NCBI RefSeq assembly: GCF_900538275.1
Contig: NZ_LR130778.1
Span: 1,116,001 to 1,180,000, forward strand
Reading direction: 5' to 3'
Length of the DNA stretch: 64,000 nt
Source: Petrocella atlantisensis
GTDB taxonomy: Bacteria; Bacillota; Clostridia; Lachnospirales; Vallitaleaceae
A model generated the notes under the pieces. That model made no database searches. It had not been told where the DNA came from and was given only the letters and a program-made list of their open reading frames with translations. Below are positions 1 to 8,719 of the stretch, piece by piece; position 1 is the first letter of the stretch; each line of letters begins with the position of its first letter. Position numbers and translations under genes: made by a program.

Positions 1-645
1 GAACTTACTGGCATCTGCAAGAATATATCTTTCTCTTCCTTTTTCTAATATTGCCCGCTTCATTTCCGCTTCTTCAAAATCAGGTGTTGTTAATCCATAC
101 TCAAGGCTTATGGCATTAACACCTATAAACACCTTATTTATTCGGAATCTTCGTATCGTGTCAATGGCCAATTGCCCTACAACTGCAAGGGTATTGTTTC
201 TAATTCTGCCACCAAGAATAAATTGCTCTGCCTTTGGGTTGCCGGCTATAAACTGAGTGAAATGGGGTGCATTGGTAAAGACATTGATTTTTATTCTGCT
301 TCTACCAATTAGTTTGGCTAGCTCTATGGTTGTGGTTCCGCCATCTAAGAAAATACTGTCATTTTCTCGCAAATAGGAAAAAGCTACTTTTGCGATTTGT
401 TTTTTTTCATATAGATAGACACCTTCTTTTTCATTGTAAGTGTCTTCTTTTTCAATGGGTACATTGGACTGAATAATGGCACCACCATGTACCCTTTCAA
501 GTTTTTCTTCATCCTCAAGTACCGTCAAATCTCTACGGATCGTTGCTTCCGAAGCCATAAGTTGATCACATAGATTTTTAACAGTTGCACTTTTATTGGC
601 GTATAGAATCTCAATAATCTTCTGTCTTCTTTCTTCTGGCATCAT
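1..645 (-). CDS. DeoR-family transcriptional regulator, C-terminus cut by window edge
   Basis: Reading leftward from an ATG at 645 the frame stays open to base 1 (215 codons); the family is usually about 250 aa, so the last 35 or so residues lie outside. The N-terminus (MMPEERRQKIIEIL) leads into a winged HTH around residues 15-55 with the family signature ATIRRDLTVLE and VHGGA. The rest matches the sugar-phosphate-sensing DeoR C-domain. An AGGTGA ribosome site precedes the start, and it begins 9 bp after the EIIA gene ends, so it is the third gene of the PTS operon. Such regulators usually repress fructose-type PTS operons and respond to a phosphorylated sugar; which sugar is inference only. 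Confidence 0.9.
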   Translation of the reverse strand, partial: MMPEERRQKIIEILYANKSATVKNLCDQLMASEATIRRDLTVLEDEEKLERVHGGAIIQSNVPIEKEDTYNEKEGVYLYEKKQIAKVAFSYLRENDSIFLDGGTTTIELAKLIGRSRIKINVFTNAPHFTQFIAGNPKAEQFILGGRIRNNTLAVVGQLAIDTIRRFRINKVFIGVNAISLEYGLTTPDFEEAEMKRAILEKGRERYILADASKF

Positions 646-653
646 AAGATCAC

Positions 654-1100
654 CTATAACAGTTCATTTTTCTTCAATACATCAATAATCGCTTGAGCAT
701 CTGTCGCTTGTGTCAGTTCACTTCGAAATTCTTCTTTCATAAGCCTTCTGGATAGCTTAGCCAATATCTGTAAGTGGGTACTGCCTGCTTCTTTTTCCGG
801 TACACCAATCATAAACACATGATCAACTGGTTCTCCATCAAGTGCATTCCAATCCACTTTATCTACACGACCATACATTAAAAATGGTTCTGTAACTGCA
901 TCTGTTTTTCCATGAGGTATAGCTACATGAAAACCAACAGCTGTGGAATATTCTTCTTCTCGTTTCAAAACGGCAGCTACATACTTGGCTTTGTCAGCAA
1001 CTCTTCCTACAGAAACTGCAACTTCTGCCAATTCTGTGATAACACCTTCTTTTGTTTTTTGTTGCACAGGTATAACAATCAGTTCTTCATTTATTAACAT
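654..1100 (-). CDS. PTS fructose/mannitol-type EIIA component
   Basis: A 148-aa single-domain PTS EIIA type-2 protein. The phosphorylated histidine is His63 in the motif VAIPHGKTDAV; the flanking FHVAIPHG and the C-terminal LAKLSRRLM segment are typical of the fructose/mannitol family. It receives phosphate from HPr and passes it to a membrane EIIB; neither HPr nor EIIBC is in the window, so they probably lie to the left or elsewhere. AGGAGG sits 6 nt before the ATG, and the gene follows enzyme I by 10 bp, so the two are co-transcribed. Substrate specificity cannot be read from this domain. Confidence 0.93.
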   Translation of the reverse strand: MLINEELIVIPVQQKTKEGVITELAEVAVSVGRVADKAKYVAAVLKREEEYSTAVGFHVAIPHGKTDAVTEPFLMYGRVDKVDWNALDGEPVDHVFMIGVPEKEAGSTHLQILAKLSRRLMKEEFRSELTQATDAQAIIDVLKKNELL

Positions 1101-1110
1101 AATCTTCCTC

Positions 1111-2763
1111 CTATCGTTTTATGATTCGTTGTGCATGCACCTTAAGATCTTCATAGTTTGAGCTTATAATAACTTCTTTTACATAAGGAATCATAGATGG
1201 ACTTACAGATAATTCATCCACGCCGAGTCCTACAAGAATTTTGGCTGCTTCTACATCACTGGCCATTTCCCCGCAAATCCCTACTTTGACCCCTTTTGGC
1301 TTACATCCTCTTACCACATGATCAATCATACGTATGATGCTGATATTAAAAGCATCGTATAGATAAGCCACTTCAGGGTTCAAGCGATCGACGGCTAAAG
1401 TATATTGACATAAATCGTTGGTACCAATCGATACAAAATCTACATGGTCGGATAATAAGTCAATGGCAAATACCGCTGATGGTATTTCAATCATAATCCC
1501 CACCGGAATATCTTCATTATAAGCCTGGTTATCCACTTTCAAAGACTTCTTTGCTTCATCAAGACATTTTCTTGCTTCTATTAATTCTTCAAGTGAACCG
1601 ATCATAGGAAACATGATTTTTACCGGATAAGAAGCACTTAGTCGTAGTATCGCTCTCAGTTGTGTTTTGAAGATATCCTTATTTTTGAGACAGAACCGGA
1701 TGGCCCGAAGTCCCAAAAATGGGTTTTCTTCTTTTGGAAATGTGAAGTAAGGCAATGTTTTATCACCACCAATGTCTAATGTTCGAATAATGACCTCGCC
1801 ATTGACATTTTTTGCAATACTTTCATACGTTTTATATTGTTCATCCTCTGTCGGCCAATCCTTACTGTTCATATAGACAAGCTCTGTTCTAAGTAGTCCG
1901 ACGCCAAAGCCACCATGTTCCACAATAGATAGGGCTTCTTCTGCCGAACCTACATTACCAAAAAGCTCAATGGATCTCTGATCTTTTGTGATGGCTTTCT
2001 CATTGACCAATTGCTTTAAACATTTTTGATGTAATGCTTCTTCTTTGACTTTTTCTCTATAATGTTCCAGTTCGATTTCTGTGGGATTAATGAGTAATTG
2101 GGTTGTAATCGTGTCTAATATTACTGGCGTGCCCCCTAGAACATGAGACTCTTTATAACCCACTATGGTTGGTATTCCTTTTGCTTTGGCCACAATAGCA
2201 CTATGGCTGGTTATACTACCTTCACTGAGTACAATACCTTTAACCCAATCATTCAAATGTATGGTCTCAGACGGACTTAAGTCTTTGGCAAATAGGATTG
2301 TGTCCTCCCTGATGGTATCTAGAGGATTATCCGATAGGCCTAATATGTTTTTTAGTAGGCCTTCCATAACATCTTCTATGTCTCTGGCACGTTCCCTTAT
2401 ATAAAGATCTTCTAAGGCACTTAACATCCCAACATAAAAGTTCTTTGCTTCATCTATGGCCGCCACGAGGTTCATCTTTTGTCCAACAATATTCTTACGA
2501 ATCCGACTGGTGAGCTCAGGATCGTTTAGAATCTCGATATGTGCAGAAAAAATCTGACTCTCTGAGGCACCTATGGTCTCTTCTACATGCTTCATATGTG
2601 CTTCTAATGATGTCTTTTGATTGCCAATGGCAATATTAAGTTGATCTAGTGTACTTTCTATTTCTTTTTCTCCAATCATCTCTTTAGGTATGATAATGGA
2701 TTCAATTTCATAGTTAAAAGCTTTACCTATGCCTACACCTTTAAATACTGATACTCCTATCAC
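1111..2763 (-). CDS. ptsI: PTS phosphoenolpyruvate-protein phosphotransferase (enzyme I)
   Basis: Enzyme I starts the PTS relay by autophosphorylating from PEP and phosphorylating HPr. The phospho-His lies near residue 190 in GSITSHSAIVAKAKG. The PEP-binding TIM barrel has LLRTELVYM, IIRTLDIGGDK, GTNDLCQYTLAVDR and the catalytic Cys in GICGEMASD. I place the start at the GTG at 2763: AAAGGA lies 8 nt upstream and the protein then begins with the family-like M-IGVSVFKGVGIGKAF. The upstream ATG at 2772 has its ribosome site touching it. At about 550 aa it is slightly shorter than the usual 570. First gene of the operon with EIIA and DeoR. Confidence 0.95.
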   Translation of the reverse strand: MIGVSVFKGVGIGKAFNYEIESIIIPKEMIGEKEIESTLDQLNIAIGNQKTSLEAHMKHVEETIGASESQIFSAHIEILNDPELTSRIRKNIVGQKMNLVAAIDEAKNFYVGMLSALEDLYIRERARDIEDVMEGLLKNILGLSDNPLDTIREDTILFAKDLSPSETIHLNDWVKGIVLSEGSITSHSAIVAKAKGIPTIVGYKESHVLGGTPVILDTITTQLLINPTEIELEHYREKVKEEALHQKCLKQLVNEKAITKDQRSIELFGNVGSAEEALSIVEHGGFGVGLLRTELVYMNSKDWPTEDEQYKTYESIAKNVNGEVIIRTLDIGGDKTLPYFTFPKEENPFLGLRAIRFCLKNKDIFKTQLRAILRLSASYPVKIMFPMIGSLEELIEARKCLDEAKKSLKVDNQAYNEDIPVGIMIEIPSAVFAIDLLSDHVDFVSIGTNDLCQYTLAVDRLNPEVAYLYDAFNISIIRMIDHVVRGCKPKGVKVGICGEMASDVEAAKILVGLGVDELSVSPSMIPYVKEVIISSNYEDLKVHAQRIIKR

Positions 2764-2904
2764 AGCAAACATCCTTTCTATTAATTGACTTCATCATATC
2801 ATCTCGCTCAAAAACAATCAATATCAGTCATGCATTTTTGGCGATTTGACTGTTTTATTCTTTTTTAGTTGGTAAAACTGTGGTTTAAGGTAATCATGCA
2901 AATA

Positions 2905-2943
2905 AAAAACAATCATATTCACTCATCAAATATGATTGTTTTT
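2905..2943 (-). terminator. Rho-independent terminator after the PEP/pyruvate-binding gene
   Basis: A perfect 15-bp inverted repeat (arms 2905-2919 and 2929-2943, 9-nt loop) ends in a T-run when read leftward. It lies about 50 bp past the end of the 2994-5537 gene and separates it from the ptsI promoter region. Confidence 0.85.
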
Positions 2944-2993
2944 ATTCATCTGCCACGTTTAATATGAAGAATGACGTTAGACATCCATTATTT

Positions 2994-5537
2994 TTACAAA
3001 CAAATCAACTGTTGGGTAACAATATCTGAATACAGCTCCAAAGGCTGCATGTGGGCAACATGAATCACATCTCCCCATTTTTCTGAGTTGTTTAGTACAA
3101 ATGAAAGTTGATTATCTTTGGATAATACTTGATCCATATTAAGTAGAACTTCATCGTTGCCCTCGAACAAGGCAATATAAAATATACCGGTCTCAACAAT
3201 ATCTTGGAAAAAATGGCTGCCGTAAGACAGCTCAGGCATAAAACCAGCTTCAATAGATGCCATCTCGCAAACCACCGACATATGACAGAGCTCTTGAAAG
3301 TTGACAGGTACACCAAGAGATGGTGTGGTTGTTCCAAATCTTCCGGGTCCCATAAGCATAGCTGACTTACCCTTTAGGGCTTTATTGATTTGGCCGATTT
3401 GTCTTGCTAATTCATATTTTTTTTGCTCCGTTAATTCAAGATAGGCCTTCGGCTTAATAAAAACCACATACTCAATAGGTAGATGAACATTACCACCCAT
3501 AAAATTACCCAAAGACTTAAAAAAGCAGTCTTTGTCATTGTCTATCACCGGTATTTCCACCGTTTTGCCAAGACCTTTGGTCTGTAGGGGTCTACATTGT
3601 AAAAGATTAATCATATAGTTTTTATCTGATCTGAAATTAACCGTGAATTCTATATCTACAGGATACGCATAGGTCTTTGACAATAGCTTCAATATTTGTC
3701 GCATAACATATGGAAAATCGGTTTTATTGACCATATTTTTCATATCCAATATATAAGGCGTCGGTTCATCGTACCGTTTCATTTCTCTCAGCCTCTTGAC
3801 CATCGGTTCATCCGGTCTAAAGAATAGAGATTGATCCACCCTTAAATCCCTATTGGTAAATAACGCCATCTCTTTGGTTTTCCATTTATTATCTTTTAAC
3901 GAGAGTACATCTACAAAATGCTGTGAGAATTTTTTCTCATCCTCATGGTTCATAGGGGGTACCCGCGATGGTTGATCAAGGTTGACTATCTTGGCATAAT
4001 CAACTACGGTTCGATCTACGGCTCTTGTACCCAGACCAAAAACCAATCTAAGCATACCCGCTTCCATATCCACACTTTTATCCCACACATAAAGGTTGGA
4101 TGAGTTACCCACACCTGCAGCATGTGGGAAAAAATCTTCTTCGTAAAAATCTCCTGAAACTCTTTGCACTAAAATAGCCATTTGCTCATCCTGTTCAAAA
4201 AGACCTCGGTTCATCCTATATTCTAAAGCTTCCACATTCATTGTACTGGCATATACTTTTCTTATAGCATTTTCAAACGCTTTATAGCGTTCTTCTTCTG
4301 TTCCTTGGTTAACACAGAAAACACTTTCATATTTTCCTGCAAAAGCGTTGCCAAAGTTATCCTCCTGTAGTGAGCTGGACCTAACAATAATAGGTGACTG
4401 TCCAAAATACTCTAGCATCAACATAAACTTTTCTTTAATATTTTCAGGGAATTTACCAGACATAAGCTTGTCTTTAAGCTCCTCGGCATATTTGTAATAG
4501 CCCTCTAATGTTTTTTGTTTGGAACGAAGTTGCCACCACCCGTTTTGCACAATATAAGTATAGAAGATATCCGAACCCAAATAAAATGAATCATGAGGTT
4601 CAAGACATTCGGCAATTTTTTTCTCGCCTTCCTTCATGATTATTTTTCTGGCCACAAGCATACCTACGCTTTTGCCACCAATAAAACCGGTTCCAAGTGT
4701 CCTTGATTGAATCATCAATACGTCCGCCAAATCAAAGTATTTTCTACACAAATCCAACATACGGGATTCATGACCGATTAGCTTTTTCATAAGCCTTTCT
4801 TTCACTTTATTTTGTTCCTCATCTTCTGCTTTCAACACCACTCTTGCTTCATTAAACACAACATCCCAGTAATCCAGTCTTTCCTCACCAAGGCGTATGG
4901 TCGAAAAAAGAGAGGCAGATTCAGTACTGGCAGTTATACACGTGACCTTATCTGTCTCTATCAGATGAGGGAAAAACATCGTTGGAGAATACCGCTTCCA
5001 GACTTTAAGCGGATGAATATAGAAATCCTCCTTAACTTGGTACACATCGAGTAAAAGCTGGGTCGTTTCTCTTATGGTTGCAATGGTGGAATAGGTATGA
5101 GCATTTCTCATAATGGCAAAGTATGCAATGGTATCTAACTCATATAAAAACGGACACGTCACCTCAAAGAAGTTCCCAATCATCAAATCTGAATACCAGT
5201 TTTCTAACAGATCTGTCAAGACATCAAAAACATAAAAAGTTTTCAAGCCTTCTTTGGCTACTATATTATAGACCTCTGTGGCAAAGCTCTCGAAACCTTT
5301 TTCAGGGGAAGGCTCGTATACCTTAATGGCGTTTGATCTCTTCAGTAAGGGTCTATGGGCTCCGAAACGAATGTAAACCATTTTCCTCTGATCTTTTAGG
5401 GCTTGGTCCACATAAGGTTGCAAGACCTTTTCATAACTCTCTAGACAATCCACTTGCCATACAACATTATCTCCTAAACGAAAGTGATCAATAACTGCAT
5501 CAAAACCCACAATACCTGTTTTAACCTTCTCATGCAT
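2994..5537 (-). CDS. PEP/pyruvate-binding domain protein (PPDK N-like), no phospho-His domain
   Basis: An 847-aa protein with the nucleotide-binding fold of pyruvate phosphate dikinase and PEP synthase. GTGFIGGKSVGM sits near residue 280 and the arginine motif PIIVRSSSLQEDNFGNAFAG near residue 380. A conserved C-terminal block has GPGRFGTTTPSLGVP near residue 730. I do not see the mobile phospho-His domain (GG..SHAA) nor the PEP-binding TIM barrel, so it is not a full PPDK or PPS. The first 200 residues match nothing I recognise. The start is the second ATG of the frame: GGAGG lies 5 nt upstream. Monocistronic, with its own terminator. The reaction is unknown; ATP-dependent phosphotransfer to an unidentified acceptor is an inference. 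Confidence 0.75.
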   Translation of the reverse strand: MHEKVKTGIVGFDAVIDHFRLGDNVVWQVDCLESYEKVLQPYVDQALKDQRKMVYIRFGAHRPLLKRSNAIKVYEPSPEKGFESFATEVYNIVAKEGLKTFYVFDVLTDLLENWYSDLMIGNFFEVTCPFLYELDTIAYFAIMRNAHTYSTIATIRETTQLLLDVYQVKEDFYIHPLKVWKRYSPTMFFPHLIETDKVTCITASTESASLFSTIRLGEERLDYWDVVFNEARVVLKAEDEEQNKVKERLMKKLIGHESRMLDLCRKYFDLADVLMIQSRTLGTGFIGGKSVGMLVARKIIMKEGEKKIAECLEPHDSFYLGSDIFYTYIVQNGWWQLRSKQKTLEGYYKYAEELKDKLMSGKFPENIKEKFMLMLEYFGQSPIIVRSSSLQEDNFGNAFAGKYESVFCVNQGTEEERYKAFENAIRKVYASTMNVEALEYRMNRGLFEQDEQMAILVQRVSGDFYEEDFFPHAAGVGNSSNLYVWDKSVDMEAGMLRLVFGLGTRAVDRTVVDYAKIVNLDQPSRVPPMNHEDEKKFSQHFVDVLSLKDNKWKTKEMALFTNRDLRVDQSLFFRPDEPMVKRLREMKRYDEPTPYILDMKNMVNKTDFPYVMRQILKLLSKTYAYPVDIEFTVNFRSDKNYMINLLQCRPLQTKGLGKTVEIPVIDNDKDCFFKSLGNFMGGNVHLPIEYVVFIKPKAYLELTEQKKYELARQIGQINKALKGKSAMLMGPGRFGTTTPSLGVPVNFQELCHMSVVCEMASIEAGFMPELSYGSHFFQDIVETGIFYIALFEGNDEVLLNMDQVLSKDNQLSFVLNNSEKWGDVIHVAHMQPLELYSDIVTQQLICL

Positions 5538-5567
5538 AGGCGCCTCCATTTGTCATTTATTCATTTC

Positions 5568-5605
5568 ATGGTTAGGGGTCAAAACTAAGCTAAATACTCT
5601 AACCC
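5568..5605 (+). repeat. Copy 1 of a dispersed GGTTAAGG/TCAAAACTA hairpin motif
   Basis: ATGGTTAGGGGTCAAAACTA followed by CTCTAACCC forms an imperfect hairpin 31 bp upstream of the 5537 start codon. It shares order and spacing with the copies at 27373, 32739 and 49434. Function unknown; operator or miniature element are both possible. Confidence 0.5.
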
Positions 5606-5661
5606 TTCTGTTAAAACAATTCTAACCTATTTCTTTTTGATTTACCATGCCTTGTAATAAT

Positions 5662-5701
5662 AAAAGAGAAGAAGCAGGCCTGGGCATGTTTCTTCTCTTT
5701 T
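5662..5701 (-). terminator. Terminator of the DUF134-MBL-Mrp operon
   Basis: AAAAGAGAAGAA (5662-5673) pairs perfectly with TTCTTCTCTTTT (5690-5701) around a 16-nt loop, immediately after the stop of the Mrp-type gene. The leftward transcript continues into a run of T and A. Confidence 0.75.
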
Positions 5702-5703
5702 AT

Positions 5704-6573
5704 CTATACAATGATTGAAGGATTTTTATTGCCTTTTAATTCAAATGATTTCTCTAAGGATTCTGCTATACTACTAATATCATCATTGGTATAATCTTCA
5801 ATGTTGCCTGCATCACAAGCCTTTGCAATTTCAGGGTCTATACCCATACGTCCTAGTACTTTTAAACCGTGTTTTTTTGCTACAGCTTCAATATGACTTT
5901 CTCCAAAAATATGATAAGTTTTATTATTGTCCGGACATCTAAAATAGGACATGTTCTCTATTAAGCCAATAATCGGAATCTTCATCTTTGTTGCCATATT
6001 AACCGCTTTTTCTACAATCATAGATACCAATTCCTGAGGTGATGTGACGATGATTATACCATCAACATCTATGTTTTGAAAGACTGTTAAGGATACGTCG
6101 CCTGTCCCGGGAGGCATATCAATAAACATATAATCTATATTGGTCCATATGACGTCGGTCCAAAATTGCTTAACAACATTAGCCACAAGAGGGCCACGCC
6201 ATATAACCGGGTCCGTCTCCTTATCAAGTAAAAAATTAACGGACATGATATCAATTCCTGTTCTGCTCTTCATAGGGAGCATGCCATGGGCATTGCCTAT
6301 CGCTTTCCCACTAAGACCAAAAGCCTTTGGTATGGAAGGGCCTGTTATATCCGCGTCTAAGATTGCGGCCTGATGTCCCCTTCTATTCATAGCAACCGCC
6401 ATCATGGATGTAACCAGTGATTTGCCGACTCCACCTTTACCACTTACGATTCCGATTACTCTTTTTATATCACTATGATGATGGGGATTTTCTAAATGAA
6501 TTTTTTGCTTTTCAACCCTGTCTCCACAGTTTTCACTACAAGTGCTGCAACTATCTGTACATTTATCACTCAT
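5704..6573 (-). CDS. Mrp/NBP35-type Fe-S cluster carrier P-loop ATPase
   Basis: A 289-aa MinD/Mrp-like ATPase with the deviant Walker A GIVSGKGGVGKSLVTS near residue 50 and a Walker-B-like FIDMPPGTGD. The N-terminus is rich in cysteine (CTDSCSTCSENC), as in NBP35-type proteins that hold an Fe-S cluster. These proteins load and transfer Fe-S clusters in the cytoplasm. The ATG at 6573 is preferred over 6594 because AAAGGAGA lies 6 nt upstream. It is the last gene of a run DUF134 - MBL-fold - Mrp, a set often seen near dinitrogenase-iron-molybdenum-cofactor-family genes in Clostridia. Confidence 0.9.
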   Translation of the reverse strand: MSDKCTDSCSTCSENCGDRVEKQKIHLENPHHHSDIKRVIGIVSGKGGVGKSLVTSMMAVAMNRRGHQAAILDADITGPSIPKAFGLSGKAIGNAHGMLPMKSRTGIDIMSVNFLLDKETDPVIWRGPLVANVVKQFWTDVIWTNIDYMFIDMPPGTGDVSLTVFQNIDVDGIIIVTSPQELVSMIVEKAVNMATKMKIPIIGLIENMSYFRCPDNNKTYHIFGESHIEAVAKKHGLKVLGRMGIDPEIAKACDAGNIEDYTNDDISSIAESLEKSFELKGNKNPSIIV

Positions 6574-6601
6574 GTCTATCTCCTTTATTATCAATCTTAT
6601 A

Positions 6602-7426
6602 CTATATGTTAATAATTAATCCTGTTGTTAAAGCTTTGATTCGATGCTTCAATATATCTTTTAATTGCAAAAACGCTTTTTCCCCAGTGCAGTGACCTGT
6701 GTAGCACATTACACCAGTCTCTATAAGATAATCTCCAATAGCTTTTATCACCAGATCATCTTCTTTTATACCTGAGGACCTTTTGCTTAAATGGAAACCA
6801 CCTATGACATGGGTCGGATATGCCTGTGTTAATTCTTTGGCTTTATTAATAATGTTTACAATTCCATTATGAGCGCATCCTGCAACAAGGACTTTCTTTT
6901 CTGATTCATGGATCATCAGGTTTATCTCGTGCCTAAAATAATCCGGTAAAAAACCTTCCTCTGTTTTGACAAATAAGGTACGGTTTCCTATCGGAAAGTG
7001 CTTTCGTTTTGTTACTTTAGCAAAAAGAAATAATTCCTCATCTATCCTTAATGCATCCGCCGTCCATATAAACTGTTTTTCATCTTTTAATTTTTGATTT
7101 AATCCTATATACACTGTACCTTCATCTTTTCTTTCTGAATAAAAATGTCCAAAAGCCTCCGGATGTATATAGATGTTTGCATGCTTGTTCATCCTCAAAA
7201 AATCTTCAAGACCGCCACCGTGGTCATAATGACCATGAGAAATAATCACCGTATCCACTTCTTCTAATGGAACCTGCAACTTTTTTGCATTTTTAACCAT
7301 ACAATCACCGGCACCGGTATCGAAAAGAATCTTATGTTTTTTTGTTTCTATATAAAGACTAAGCCCATGTTCTTGGCATAAATCTTCTCGCTCTCTTGTA
7401 TTTTCAACAAGTGTAATGACTTTCAT
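6602..7426 (-). CDS. MBL-fold metallohydrolase (dihydropterin-phosphate synthase-like family)
   Basis: A 274-aa metallo-beta-lactamase-fold protein. The zinc/iron-binding motif HGHYDHGGGL is clear, with further ligand histidines in GCAHNG, GGFHL and YTGHCTG. The pattern fits the COG1237 family, annotated in archaea as a methanopterin-biosynthesis synthase; in Clostridia the true reaction is unknown. The start is the inner ATG at 7426, with AAAGGAAG 7 nt upstream. It ends 28 bp before the Mrp start and follows the DUF134 gene by 54 bp, so the three look like one operon. Confidence 0.85.
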   Translation of the reverse strand: MKVITLVENTREREDLCQEHGLSLYIETKKHKILFDTGAGDCMVKNAKKLQVPLEEVDTVIISHGHYDHGGGLEDFLRMNKHANIYIHPEAFGHFYSERKDEGTVYIGLNQKLKDEKQFIWTADALRIDEELFLFAKVTKRKHFPIGNRTLFVKTEEGFLPDYFRHEINLMIHESEKKVLVAGCAHNGIVNIINKAKELTQAYPTHVIGGFHLSKRSSGIKEDDLVIKAIGDYLIETGVMCYTGHCTGEKAFLQLKDILKHRIKALTTGLIINI

Positions 7427-7480
7427 CTCATCGCTTCCTTTTTTTTCGTATTGCATCTTTTATTTGTTGATCAAGATGCC

Positions 7481-7849
7481 TTATTCATTCATTACTGTAG
7501 GATTTGCCTGTTGACATCTTCTATTCTTACCACATCCAAAGTCACGTTCATCTCTCGTGCATAGTTTATAATCACCACCTTCAATTCTTAAGACACTGCC
7601 TTCTACCAGCGACATTGCCAATTTCTTCCTTGCGTCATTATAAATGCGTTGGACGGTTGTTCTGGCTACATTCATCTGTGTTGCACATTCTTCTTGCGTC
7701 ATACCTTCAAGATCAATTAAGCGAATGGTCTCAAACTCTTCTACAATCATAAACACCGTATCCGGACCGTTTTTCTTGTTGTCTAAGGGCCCAAAAGATG
7801 CATTTTCAGGCATACAACATACTTTTCTCCATTTTTTTGGTCTTGGCAT
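7481..7849 (-). CDS. DUF134 family HTH protein
   Basis: A 122-aa protein beginning [15 protein letters not shown], the hallmark of DUF134. An HTH lies in residues 50-80 ([21 protein letters not shown]), resembling sigma-70 region 4. A cysteine-containing tail (CGKNRRCQQ) could bind metal. AAAGGAGG lies 5 nt before the chosen ATG; the upstream ATG at 7879 has no ribosome site. Members sit beside Mrp and Fe-S/molybdenum cofactor genes and are presumed regulators. First gene of its operon, behind a sigma-A promoter. Confidence 0.9.
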   Translation of the reverse strand: MPRPKKWRKVCCMPENASFGPLDNKKNGPDTVFMIVEEFETIRLIDLEGMTQEECATQMNVARTTVQRIYNDARKKLAMSLVEGSVLRIEGGDYKLCTRDERDFGCGKNRRCQQANPTVMNE

Positions 7850-7889
7850 AAAAGCCTCCTTTAATTGACATATGTTCATTACTAGGTTT

Positions 7890-7917
7890 AGTATAGCACC
7901 TCTACTTCATATGTCAA
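7890..7917 (-). promoter_or_regulatory. Sigma-A promoter of the DUF134 operon
   Basis: On the minus strand TTGACA (7912-7917), a 16-bp spacer and TATACT (7890-7895) lie 41 bp before the DUF134 start. An imperfect inverted repeat TTCATAT...ATATGAA flanks the -35 side and could be an operator between the divergent genes. Confidence 0.75.
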
Positions 7918-8008
7918 TATTTATTGTATAAGAATATGAATTCCTGATTTTTTTTCATATAAAAATATGGTATGATAAAAGATGAAAAGTAAGTAGGGAG
8001 GGTGAACC

Positions 8009-8719
8009 ATGAATGATAATTGGTATGCATTTGTGAATGCAGTAACGTATGGACCTTATTCATTCGACATCATGATTGAAATGACAAAAACAGGACAATT
8101 GATGCCAAACACCTTAGTTTATCATGCATCTCTGACTCAATGGGTTTACGCTTCTTCTGTAGACGGTCTTTTTTCAACATCCACTAAGCACACAAAAAAG
8201 AAAATCAAAAAAATATCTGCACCAAAACCAAAATGGTTAAGGCTTTTGACCTCTAGCCTAATGGTTTTATTTATTGTGGGTGTGGTCGGGTACGGTATAT
8301 GGAAGGTGGGCGATATAACCGGTTACTGGCAAGATCGCGCCATTGCCAAGGCTGCAGCGGCTTGGCAAAAAGAACCGGACTATAAGGATCATGAAAAAGC
8401 TATTTTCGAAGTCCTTGATGCGTTTTCAACACACCTTCAATCCGGCGATATAACTGCGGCCCTAGAATATGTGAATCCTGATGAGAAAAGTAACATTGAA
8501 ACCATGATTTTGGAGCATCCGGATCGTTTACCCGCCTTTATAGAGATGCTCAATGATCTGGAAATCACTTTCATGAACTCGGACAATGATTATTATGCAG
8601 TGGAACAGATAGCAACGGTGATGGCCGGTATACCATCAGATGAAGTACCTTCTACAGGCACTGCAACCATAATGATGGTGAAAATAGATGACCGATGGGT
8701 GGTGGATCAAATACGATGA
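8009..8719 (+). CDS. GYF_2 (DUF4339)-like domain membrane protein
   Basis: A 236-aa protein. Residues 1-55 (NDNWYAFVNAVTYGPYSF...TLVYHASLTQWVYAS) match the GYF_2/DUF4339 pattern, a small domain thought to bind proline-rich or other peptides. A lysine-rich linker precedes a single membrane helix at residues 85-105. The C-terminal 120 residues form a soluble domain I do not recognise, with no Cys and no signal peptide, so it is probably extracytoplasmic. GGGAGGG lies 6 nt before the ATG. It overlaps the next gene (ATGA at 8716-8719), so the two are translationally coupled. Confidence 0.75.
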   Translation: MNDNWYAFVNAVTYGPYSFDIMIEMTKTGQLMPNTLVYHASLTQWVYASSVDGLFSTSTKHTKKKIKKISAPKPKWLRLLTSSLMVLFIVGVVGYGIWKVGDITGYWQDRAIAKAAAAWQKEPDYKDHEKAIFEVLDAFSTHLQSGDITAALEYVNPDEKSNIETMILEHPDRLPAFIEMLNDLEITFMNSDNDYYAVEQIATVMAGIPSDEVPSTGTATIMMVKIDDRWVVDQIR

